DNA of 16,511 bases from Rhodocollybia butyracea (taxonomy: Eukaryota; Basidiomycota; Agaricomycetes; Agaricales; Omphalotaceae). The notes under the pieces were generated by a model that saw only the letters and a list, made by a program, of their open reading frames with translations, searched no databases and was not told the origin of the DNA. Shown in pieces: positions 8,916 to 16,511 of the stretch. The DNA lies in NCBI GenBank assembly GCA_015501585.1, contig JADNRY010001137.1:1-16511 (forward strand), in the 5' to 3' direction. Numbering within the stretch: the first letter of the stretch is position 1; every line of letters starts with the position of its first letter. Made by a program: the position numbers and the translations under genes.

Positions 8916-10144
8916 GTAAAATCTGCTCGCATAAAGAGCAAAGATCACGGTTTTTTTCGGTCATTTGTGCTGTAGGCATGACTCCCGGCGGTGCCGCTTT
9001 CCAAGGACCAAACGTAAATTTTTACCTTCATATTACCAGTAATAAATATGTCTACTACCTCTTTAAACAGATGCATCAATCAAGGATGAAAATGGGTCGA
9101 CGTCCAAAATTTTCCAGTGATGAGGCCAATCGGGATTCAGGATTCTACTAGAGCGATGCTTTCTCCAAATTAAGCACTAATATAATGACTCGGAGTAGAT
9201 GCGACCAGTGACCCGGGTCTTGACGCTGATGTTTCAACAAAACAGAGTGCTTGCACACAAATTTGCAAGTGATAGCTCGCCAGAGGGGCCAATGGCACGC
9301 ATCGGGCGCTACGGGTACCATGGAGGGATTCCTCCTCCTCAAAGTTGCCATTCCTTCATTCAATATTTAATCTTGATTGTTCTGCCATTCTTTGCAACAG
9401 CCGCTTCATGGCCGCTCCTTTTCTGTGATGGTTCTACAACGGTCACCACTTTTGGCTTGCGGACCTGGCTATTGCCATACATCTGCTTCCTCATCTTAGG
9501 AACGGCTATACCCAGTCACCCTCACCGCCCAATTTAGCAAATCCCTCGCCAGATGTAGTAACTAGTTATCTGTGACCTGAAGGCTCTCACACAACTAATC
9601 CGCTGCCACAGATGCGGTAGAGCTGTTGTTTGAGCCGTCGATTGTAAGTATAGCCATCTTACACGCTCCTCGGCTCACGTGGTCGTTTACTTTACATCTG
9701 TTTGTTTGTCGTCTCTTTCTCCTTAGTCTATCTTGTTACCATTGTCGTCATGTCGTCTTGTTATCGTTGCTGCTCGTAGCCTTACTATCACGTCCATAGT
9801 TTTTATAAAAAATTTGAAAACTTGCCTCGGAGATGCTTTGAACGTCCTTGGATCTCTCCCGGATTTTATTGTAATGGGGGATAGTATCCTAGCTTTCTTT
9901 CTATCTACTTTATATAGAAAATAAATACCTTGTTCGAGCACGATGACTTTTCCGGTGTTGAGAGTGCGTTTGCACAGAGTTTTTATAAAAATCAGTCACA
10001 TCAGTAACATATACAATCAACGCACAGCAGCGGCGCTGCCCTGGTAATTTCTTCACGTGCATTTTCAGCGCAAGGTTCTCTCTTCTCTCTATTTTACGGT
10101 GGAATCGTTCCGTACTGGGACGTACCACCGTTTCTCGCAACGCG
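8916..10144. other. Spacer with no supported gene
   Basis: The + frames 8786-9151 (with QCTCKICSHKE) and 9199-9537 (with a hydrophobic stretch) are open, but the first starts antisense to DUF6533 exons and neither has a family motif. 9611-9642 (gatgcggtagagctg.., tttgagccgtc) is a short fragment of repeat block c. Two near-identical gtttttataaaaa motifs lie near 9799 and 9980. 10060-10144 is a pyrimidine-rich leader before the small gene. Confidence 0.4.
9611..9642. repeat. Short fragment of repeat block c
   Basis: gatgcggtagagctgt matches 5583-5598, and this plus gagccgtc matches 16271-16308. Only the left part of the block is present. Confidence 0.5.
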
Positions 10145-10382
10145 ATGTCACGTACCTCCTACAAGGCCGACCCGATCGAAATGCAATCCGAGAAATCGTC
10201 TTCAGTTGAGCCCAAGTCTAGCTTTGTACCAGACCAGGAAGACCAGAAACCTCACCGAAGATCTCCAAGTCCGGGATGGTTGGACGGCTGGGATGTATTC
10301 AAGTACGTTGCACATATCTCTTCAAAATTTGACGCGACTTGGACGAAATCACGCTAGCGTGAAGCCGAAAGTTCTGCCGTAG
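10145..10382 (+). CDS. Small hypothetical protein or truncated 5' gene end
   Basis: ATG at 10145 (context aacgcgATG) follows a C/T-rich leader with a ctcttctctc tract. Exon 1 (10145-10302) encodes MSRTSYKADPIEMQSEKSSS.. and ends ..GWLDGWDVF. It is hydrophilic and Ser/Pro/Glu-rich, with C- or G-ending codons and fewer A/T-ending ones than the surroundings. A likely intron (GTACGT..GCTAG, 10303-10357, 55 nt) leads to a short exon NVKPKVLP and TAG at 10380-10382, giving about 61 aa. Unspliced, the frame runs 70 codons to 10357. The coding signal stops where the AT-rich palindromic block begins, so this may be the N-terminus of a longer gene cut off there. Family not recognised. Confidence 0.45.
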
Positions 10383-10407
10383 AGTAACGGCTGAGAGCGG
10401 CAGCCTT
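10371..10407. repeat. Hairpin at the left edge of the AT-rich block
   Basis: gttctgccgt (10371-10380) and cggcagcctt (10398-10407) contain complementary CTGCCG/CGGCAG arms around an 18-base spacer. The same two 10-mers occur at 12081-12090 and 12101-12110. Confidence 0.55.
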
Positions 10408-10481
10408 CCTGTTTGAGCGATGTCACTCAAATATCACACTTTGGCTTCAAGTTTGTCTAGAGCACTGTTTTCTGTCTGTAG

Positions 10482-10506
10482 TGTCTCGGAGAAAAGCTCC
10501 GAGACA
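10482..10506. repeat. Perfect 10-bp hairpin with 5-nt loop
   Basis: Arms tgtctcggag and ctccgagaca are fully complementary around aaaag. This is the strongest simple stem-loop noticed in the window. No T-run or gene end directly follows, so a terminator role is not supported. Confidence 0.7.
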
Positions 10507-11079
10507 TCTAACTCTCTATTTACACGTACCACAGACTCTTTTTCATTTTCTAATTCTGCATAGAAGTGAAATTACTCATTTTTCAAAAGAAAATCCACGC
10601 GCTTCATAAAAAAACAAGTTGCGAAACTTGTATCCGCCCAAATTTAATCAAAGAAAGACTGTGAGAGTAGGTAATGGGTATTTATACTTCATTTCCGAGC
10701 CATACTTATTGCAATTCTCGAGTGGAAATGCTCTTAAAGGGCATTTTTAAAAACCTTGTGCATTTGATCAATTTATAAAATTGATGGACGTGATAGTAGG
10801 TCTCGCCAACACAATATATTGTGGTCCTGTCCATCACTAAATTTCGGTAGCTATCATAACCGGTTACCGTTCCGGCGAATCGATTATAATCTGGTGAAAC
10901 CGCAACAATCCTGGTGCAACGATTTCAGACGATTCTATAGCAATATATACCATAATATGGATAGCCCCCTTTTTGATAATCGGGCTGCAATCGGGTAAAA
11001 TAATCCTTTCGTGTTTTAATGTATAAAAATAATTATGCCTACTTGAAATTCGCCAGCCCTAGACGTCGAAACGTGATTG

Positions 11080-11270
11080 TGAGTACTTGACAAAGAGCAC
11101 TTGACGAAGGTTGGGCATTGCACTTGAGGCCTTGAAGAACTGGAGACACACGTTTGAAGGCTTTGAAGTTAAGGGAGTAAAGGCCCGTGAGCTTGAAGGG
11201 AGGTGGCAAAGAGAACTTGAGGGAGATTGAGAGATACTTGAGGCTTGAAAGTTGAGAGTATACATCAGAT
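11080..11270. repeat. Degenerate CTTGA(A/G)G simple repeat
   Basis: acttga, cttgaagg, cttgagg and close variants recur about every 10-25 bases (acttgac, cacttgagg, ccttgaag, tttgaagg, gcttgaagg, aacttgaggg, acttgaggc, gcttgaaag). On the minus strand this gives recurrent SLK and FK codons and a spuriously long open frame. Single units of the motif occur elsewhere in the window. Confidence 0.65.
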
Positions 11271-12080
11271 ACAAAGATGGGGCCCAGACAAGGGAAGGAA
11301 GAAAGGATGGAATTGTCCCGTTTCAACAAGTTGAACCAATTTATAATCCTCGCGACCCTGTGACTGTGCCATGCACGCTGCACGGCCTTTGAAACCCTTC
11401 GCTATCCCGGGTAAGGCTTACGCGTCGTACATACCCTGGTTTGCTTGGCGCCCAGTGCAAATACCTTGTCAGTGGTCCAAAACCTTCGAGCTTGCTGTCG
11501 AACGACTTGGAGTCCAGTCGCAAGACTGTCAGACATCATGTTGTGTCGAATCTCAATGCACGCAATGTACAGTTGCTTTGAACTTTGAAGTACATACCAT
11601 GATCTTAATACTGTCCTATTTGTTGTGCTAGTACTTAAGAGTACTGCTTAGTAGGGAGCTCGTAAGTGCATGCAAGTTAAACAGATCAGTATTGGGATTA
11701 GGATATTCGATAGTTGTCTGATCATCCTAGATAATTACCTACAGTTAAAACTTTGAGAAAATGATCTTTGCGGGTTCAGAACTGATTGCAGGTTGACCAT
11801 AATTATTCTTGTGGGTCATATTGAGATGCGAGTAAAGAGAATTATCAACCGTAGATTTTATTCATGAAAAATCTCGTGTAATGATTTGATGTGGATGAAA
11901 TCTGGTAAAATCATTCCCAAGAGCTCATTTACAAATGTAATTTCAACCAATAATTTTTCTTAGGTTGTAAACGGTTATTATGCTGTGCAAGCACAGGTAA
12001 TTATCTCTTGATCTTGTGATTCGTGAAATCTCAAATGACGTTTCCCCTGATTTAGTGATGTCATTGTCTGATCGATTAGT

Positions 12081-12110
12081 GTTCTGCCGTGTCACCCAGA
12101 CGGCAGCCTT
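12081..12110. repeat. Hairpin at the right edge of the AT-rich block
   Basis: ctgccgt (12084-12090) pairs with acggcag (12100-12106) around a 9-base loop. The flanking gttctgccgt and cggcagcctt are identical to those at 10371-10407. Repeat block c begins directly after it. Confidence 0.6.
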
Positions 12111-12112
12111 TC

Positions 12113-12258
12113 ATCGATGCATCAACAGCGTTATCGTGGAGGGAGGCAGGTGTGAGATGAGATTGCCAGAGTAACCGCGATCGTATGTGGTTGCTCTTGC
12201 AAATGCGGAGATGAATGGCGTTTGAGAAAGGAATTCGCTCCAGTCTATTGAGGGAAAT
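12113..12258. repeat. Dispersed repeat block c, copy 2
   Basis: It shares gatgcatcaacagcg, the gtgagatgagattgccagag core, ctcttgcaaatgcggagatg and ctccagtctattgaggga with the other copies (5543-5775 and 16258-16458). Relative to copy 1, its open frame is broken by a stop after CEMRLPE. Confidence 0.7.
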
Positions 12259-12502
12259 GATACCATGGCAAGGCATAAATATGCCACTGAGTACTACTGT
12301 CGCCATATCATAAAAAGCCACTGCTCCCACTTCCAAAGCGATCTCCTAAGCTCTTTCAAGCATCCCTAATCATCTTGTTTCTCTGCAAATCATCCAAGAG
12401 CCGTCCAGAAACCGCCATATTACGCCCATGATCCCATATACCCAGATCCTCAGTTTCCTCCTCCCCCCTTTCCCTCTCGCTCTTTTCTCGTCCGCCTCCT
12501 TC
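12259..12502. other. Spacer with pyrimidine-rich end
   Basis: No gene is recognised. 12450-12500 is a C/T-rich tract (cctcctccccc, ctttccctctcgctc). The 70-codon minus frame over it, rich in Glu, Gly and Arg, is a composition effect. Confidence 0.45.
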
Positions 12503-12509
12503 TGTTCTT

Positions 12510-12600
12510 CCCTGTCCCAACCGAAGGCTCCCTGAAGGTACAAAATCAATTGATAATCGACGAGTCATTCCTCAATGTTATCAAGCAATTTGTTGTTTGA
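12510..12600 (+). pseudogene. C-terminal tail of a VQEDK-family gene, copy B
   Basis: The + frame reads PNRRLPEGTKSIDNRRVIPQ then CY. After a frame change it continues KQFVV and ends in TGA at 12598-12600. Unlike copy A there is no internal stop before the frame change. The break between the CY/FY position and KQFVV is the same in both copies, so it predates the duplication. Upstream coding sequence is absent. Confidence 0.65.
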
Positions 12601-12857
12601 TTAGTATCGCTTCTGTACTTAGATTTCAAAGACGAAGTAGACACAATAGATTTGTTTAATGCGGCCGGAATGCTGAGAGCGTAAACAAGAAGAAAGAAGT
12701 TGAGAAGCCTAAAGTAGCGGTTAGTACTTTATGGTTTAAAATATTTAACCAGTGATGGCCTCTGGTTTAACCAGACTCATCTTATTGTATCACACTGATG
12801 ATATATATGCCTTAAGCTTGGGTTACTGTGGTACCAGCCACATTTAGACATGCAATT
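12601..12857. other. Spacer between convergent relics, copy B
   Basis: It corresponds to 6756-7066 in copy A. It keeps tctggtttaaccaga but has lost the perfect TTTAAA-centred palindrome. No gene is visible; the 72-codon + frame at 12828-13046 is antisense to the DUF6533 3' exon. Confidence 0.5.
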
Positions 12858-14683
12858 CATACTTCTGGCGTTTCGCTACTACTGTTGTTAGTACCAAAAA
12901 ACAGGGCACTAAGATCTCGGGTCTGGTCATCCGGTAGATTTGCGACCTCCCGAACATGGATGATTAGCTTGCAGCACAATATTGAATGGATAACACGCAA
13001 AGGTCTACAAGTCTCCATGAGGATCGGGGGAAACGGTTCCCAGTGAAAAGAACCACATACGTTTCCAGTATTTGAAGTTGGGCCTTACAAGAAACTTGAG
13101 TTTATGCGCTGATAAAAGGGGTGTACTGTCCACGTACCGGTGCATATGCGGTGACCAATACATTGCCAAGTGTTATAGCTAGGTTCATGTTCAAATATCA
13201 TTGCCTCCAGAATGGGAAGGACTTGGGAACAAGACTCACGCAATATGCTCATGTAAAAACAGTACACCTACAAAGTTTGAAAATGTCACTCAATTGTGAG
13301 CAGGTTTAAACTTACCATCACGATAGAAGGTTATGAGAACGCTCTGGGTTGCCCCAAAGAACCCATGTTGGGGATCTACCAATTACATTAGCTGTTGGTA
13401 GCAGAGTCGAGCAAGAGTGCGTACAACTTTGAGATTCTCGGAAACCATTCCATACAGTGAACATCACTAGCACTAGAGAGTAGATTGTGAGCCAACCGAT
13501 TCTTCCCACAGAAAAAAAAAATCATTCGACTCACCCGTTTCAGCCAGCAATAAAGATATGTAGCTAACAACTCCTGCCTTATTTTCTCCAATGAGAAAAC
13601 AAGATGAACCTCCTGAGAGTGTTATCGACTCTGTGGCTCCCTTAATATCTTTTCATACATTGGCTCGGATTATGACGACACTACCTGAAAAAGCCACAGT
13701 GTCTGAAGTACTCCATCTGCTTGCGGCCACCACACCCACAGCTAGGACAGCCTACTCACAGAAGCTTTCAGACTAGCTTGAGTTAGTACCTGCTTCATTG
13801 TCCACTCACAACCCATAGCACGAGAAGGATTATGAGTACTGTGCGAGATCTTTGGTACATGGCATATGTGCGGACAATTAGGATTACTGGTAGTAAAAAA
13901 CCGGTCAAATATTGATTGCCTTGGTTGAGATAAGTAATTCTCTTACGCACAGTCAGAAATGCCTATTCCGAGGCTAGTAAAGACTTTTTTTTAGGAAGGC
14001 AAGTTAGTCCGATATCGAATCATATGACAAGGTAAATCAAGACTCACCGGTGTTGAAAGTCATTGTACGATTACAGGACTACTAGAACCATAAAACCAAA
14101 GAGAGTCAAATGTAGTATATTATATGTAAAACGTACTGCGCTGTCAACGCGATGGTTCAATTTTTTCTGTATCATTGTTAGTCCGTTGTGAACACCTCCA
14201 CAATCGCAATTTAGGTCACTCGCCTTCGATTGCCAGGATTGTGTCGATAAAAGGAGAATAACGTGAAAAAAAATAGAGAACTTTGACTGATCCCCAATTT
14301 GAAGCCCATATATAGGCAACCTGGCAAGGTAAATTATTAAATATTTAGAGAAGTCATTGTTCTTCACCACACTTGCCTCCTGACCCAATGAAAGAATATA
14401 GTCATATGTCTATAGTGTAGTAGCATCCTGTAGTTAGCATTCATTCATGATTGTGAAATACTGTTTGAGATTGCACCAAAAGCGCGAGCATTGCAACTGA
14501 ATTCACTTGGCAGTGAGTATATCTGATTGTTAGAATTTGCTCTAACCAAATCACCTTGAGCATACTATGCCCGAGGATAACGATTGAGGCTTTTCATAGT
14601 ATGTAGTATGAAGCAACACCACTTACCACCATGATTTGGGCATCAATTAAAGAAGAAATCACTAGACTCCCTTCTAAGGACAT
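12858..14683 (-). pseudogene. DUF6533-type membrane protein, copy B, decayed
   Basis: Same exon order as copy A. Readable parts: a possible start at 14683 (MSLEGSLVISSLIDAQIMV); 14409-14377 TYDYILSLGQE; 14320-14220 VAYIWASNWGSVKVLYFFSR then YSPFIDTILAIEG, here fully in frame; CNRTMTFNT; VFTSLGIGISDC; VILIVRTYAMYQRSRTVL; SCFLIGENKAGVVSYISLLL; VLVMFTVWNGFRES; QSVLITFYRDG; and CKLIIHVREVAN with TGA at 12858. Lesion: one extra A on + at 13256-13260 (a5, against a4 in copy A) shifts the frame just after YRDG, giving VLFLH instead of VLFYMSILRE. B is intact at both sites that break copy A, and A is intact here, so the copies decayed separately. The intron after the GQE exon uses a GC donor (14376-14321) in this copy too. 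Function in the family is unknown; several membrane-spanning segments are expected. Confidence 0.8.
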
Positions 14684-14752
14684 CGGTGCTGCAAGATCAA
14701 AAACAAAACACAAAAAAGGCTGGGAAGGAAGGAGAAGAATAAAACAGTCCAG

Positions 14753-15894
14753 GAAGTAGGACAATTGTTCAAGATATAGCACTTGAAATGGCAGAATAGA
14801 AGTAAAAGCACAATATATTCCGTTTGCCCCCTACAGCACAGCGAGAAGGGCAATCGGATGAGGTAGCATACATCTAGCTACTGCTTATATACTGGTAATG
14901 GGGGTGATAGGAAATAAGTACGTGTAAGTATGTGTAAATAATGAGCGTGAGATACCTATGAGTGTGATCATCATAACAATGATAGTGATATCTTGTGATA
15001 TCCAACAGTGAGGCTGAAATCGCTGCATTATCTGAAGCGGTTTATTTTCCATTGGGATCAGGTGGTCCTGGCAACAGCTAAGTTTATACATGAGGTCACG
15101 GGGCATTGGGACTCTGGAGGTGGGTGGCAGATGGGTCCTCAGATAGTGAGATCGAGAGCGGGAGAGACTGATATTATGGTTAACACATCACATACTGTAG
15201 CCCCTACTAGTAGCTACTTTGCACAAGCTCTCTGGAAGAGCTTGCAGTCTACCTTCCCTTTGCCACTACTTCGAAAGGTGCCATCGAAAAATCCGAGATG
15301 ATGGTTGAACGTTCGTGCTGTGAGATAATCTAATAAGTGTGCATGTGATTTACTAAGTTATCCAAAGTTTTCCGCCAACCTGGCATATAACGCCACAATG
15401 TTTATCAGATGACTCTACATGTTAAGCTTTAAGCGGGGAAGCGGGGGGCTGTGAATGAGAATGGAAGCGATGTTATTGATGAGGCTTAGGTGTTGGCAAG
15501 GTGGTGCGTTCGATCCTTTTCTTTTCCCGCTAACTGCTAAGACTATCGAGGCAGAGTCGAGTCCAAGATCGAGGTCACAGTCATGTTGTGCTGGATACTT
15601 AAATGGAAAGAGTGACCAAGGATTGGATAAATCAGATCGGGATGTTCACTGGCGGGAGGGCGAGAGCTACGCCAAAGATGCGTTCGCTGGATGTGTTCCT
15701 TAAAGACAATCTTGTTTAATCCGCGCCCAAATTCAGATATTAAAGCGATAAGTAGTAGATGATAATTTTTTGGATGTTACAGTACCAGACTCCGATCGGC
15801 ATCGCTTTAGGCAAGCCAACCTATGAATTGACGCTCTCCTCATAGAACCATAGACGGTTTCTCCGCAATTCCAAGGCCTACCCTACCTTTAACA
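14753..15894. other. Spacer with no supported gene
   Basis: Open + frames at 15008-15301 (97 codons) and 15455-15703 (82 codons) show no family motif. 14900-15005 is rich in GTA/ATGAT repeats. gttaagctttaagc (15421-15434) is a short near-palindrome. Confidence 0.4.
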
Positions 15895-15995
15895 GCAATA
15901 CACACGATGCCACGCATCAATTAACCTCCCACACCCGGCTCATACTCTTTGTATCCTGAACATCCGACGGAATCACTTCGCGTTCCCGAAGATAC
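15895..15995. repeat. Dispersed repeat block a, right copy
   Basis: Near-identical to 5369-5473. Followed in the same orientation by blocks b and c, which makes this the most complete copy of the composite repeat. Confidence 0.75.
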
Positions 15996-16105
15996 CTGCA
16001 ACTTCTCCAGCAACAGATAAGACTGTTCTGGTGAGCAGTGGATGAAGTGGCAGCGAACAGCGAACGGCGGGGGGTAATGCTGCTATCTGAAAGTTAGCAT
16101 TGGAA

Positions 16106-16250
16106 ACCTGGTGTGAGGGTGTACCAGCTAATGAAATCAGAGTTGCAGGGATGTCGATGAAAGACGGCTGTGAAGCAGGGAATTCCAATAGTATGAAATA
16201 GCGTTGGATGTAAGTCGAATATGTATGTGGGGAAGAGACGAGGAGAGCAG
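16106..16250. repeat. Dispersed repeat block b, right copy
   Basis: Diverged copy of 3741-3885, starting with the same 16 bases. A 107-codon minus frame (15973-16296) spans blocks a-b, but no matching frame is visible at the left copy, so coding is not supported. Confidence 0.55.
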
Positions 16251-16257
16251 AGAGAGT

Positions 16258-16458
16258 CGTCTGTGGTGGAGATGCGGTAGAGGCTTGTTGCGTCAATTTG
16301 GAGCCGTCAATGCATCAACAGCGCTATCGTGGAAGAGGAAGATGTGAGATGAATCAGAGCTTGCCCGAGTAGTCCCGATCGTATGTGGTTTTGCTCTTGC
16401 AAATTCTGACATGAATGGCGTGCGAGAAAGGAATTGGCTCCAGTCTATTGAGGGAAAA
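16258..16458. repeat. Dispersed repeat block c, copy 3
   Basis: It shares gatgcggtagag (with 5583 and 9611), gccgtcaatgcatcaacagcg, ttgctcttgcaaat and ctccagtctattgaggga with the other copies. After it, gacagggaaatgggaga near the window end resembles the right edge of block b at 3871-3890. Confidence 0.7.
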
Positions 16459-16511
16459 CGATGCCATAAATTGTCGCGACGGGCTCAGACAGGGAAATGG
16501 GAGAAAAAAAC

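Larger units (their letters stand above)
10383..12080. other. AT-rich noncoding block with many palindromes
   Basis: No gene is supported. Visible structures are tgtctcggag/ctccgagaca around a 5-base loop (10482-10506), caagtt/aacttg (10615-10630), atcaattt/aaattgat around ATA (10767-10785), the perfect palindrome cacaatatattgtg (10810-10823), and ctgtgc-aa-gcacag (11983-11996). The middle part (11080-11270) is a degenerate CTTGA-type repeat. The 86-codon + frame at 11371-11631 and the 114-codon minus frame at 11039-11383 show no motif; the latter is a by-product of the CTTGA repeat. Confidence 0.55.
12503..14752. repeat. Segmental duplication, copy B (about 2.25 kb)
   Basis: Direct copy of 6655-8915, with the same order of contents and many small indels. 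Copy B lacks part of the TTTAAAC palindrome series and has small insertions such as the A/T-run at 13985-13993. The distance between the two copies' left edges is about 5.85 kb. Confidence 0.85.

Noticed and set aside
8786..9151. 121-codon + frame with a CTCKIC..H cysteine cluster, reminiscent of small Cys motifs beside fungal transposons
   Set aside because: Its first half is antisense to the DUF6533 start region, and the cysteine cluster alone is too short to call.
9199..9537. 112-codon + frame with a hydrophobic stretch (possible membrane protein)
   Set aside because: There is no family motif, no splice support and no second copy. The composition fits T-rich intergenic DNA.
11039..11383. 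114-codon minus-strand frame with recurring SLK/FK residues
   Set aside because: It is produced by the degenerate CTTGA simple repeat rather than by protein selection.
15000..15083. Peptide SEAEIAALSEAVYFPLGS on +, like the RNase H region of Ty1/copia retrotransposons (..TEAEY.ALSEA..)
   Set aside because: Only about ten residues resemble it. A stop follows soon after and no other integrase, reverse transcriptase or LTR signal is nearby.
1..16511. CRISPR arrays, rRNA, tRNA or bacterial operons
   Set aside because: No regularly spaced identical repeats, no tRNA T-arm pattern with a matching acceptor stem, and no rRNA-like sequence was seen. Gene structure is eukaryotic.

Overview
The window looks like a gene-poor, repeat-rich stretch of a filamentous basidiomycete genome, most likely an Agaricomycete. 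The evidence is the intron style (about 48-59 nt, GTRNGT donors, CTAAY-like branch sites, short pyrimidine tracts) and two protein families expanded in mushrooms: DUF6533 membrane proteins, and an unnamed family with a '...VQEDK...' core. There are no long uninterrupted ORFs; what coding signal exists is short exons or broken exons. All family calls come from reading translations by eye, with no database search.

Layout. 549-1264 (+) is a multiply frameshifted relic of the VQEDK-core family. 1748-2986 (-) is the best gene in the window: seven exons whose splice phases fit together from exon 2 to the stop, including two unusually short introns (23 and 31 nt), with one frame break in exon 2. 3000-6650 is a patchwork of dispersed repeat fragments: block b at 3741, R1 at 4021 and 6193, block a at 5369, block c at 5543, plus a strong G-run tract. 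6655-8915 and 12503-14752 are two direct copies of a 2.25-kb segment. Each carries the 3' tail of a VQEDK-family relic on + and, convergent to it, a decayed multi-exon DUF6533 gene on -. Between them, 10145-10382 holds a small candidate gene. It is followed by a 1.7-kb AT-rich noncoding block full of short palindromes, with look-alike hairpins at its two ends. The right end (15895-16511) holds blocks a, b and c in order and so gives the fullest version of that repeat.

How it fits together. I see no operon-like or pathway logic. The picture is segmental duplication followed by independent decay, with repeat fragments filling the gaps. The most noteworthy items are the spliced minus-strand gene with micro-intron candidates, the duplicated DUF6533 pair with different lesions and a shared GC-AG intron, and the VQEDK family, which has a D...ExK arrangement that might be a nuclease-like core. 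I did not find a convincing new multi-gene system.
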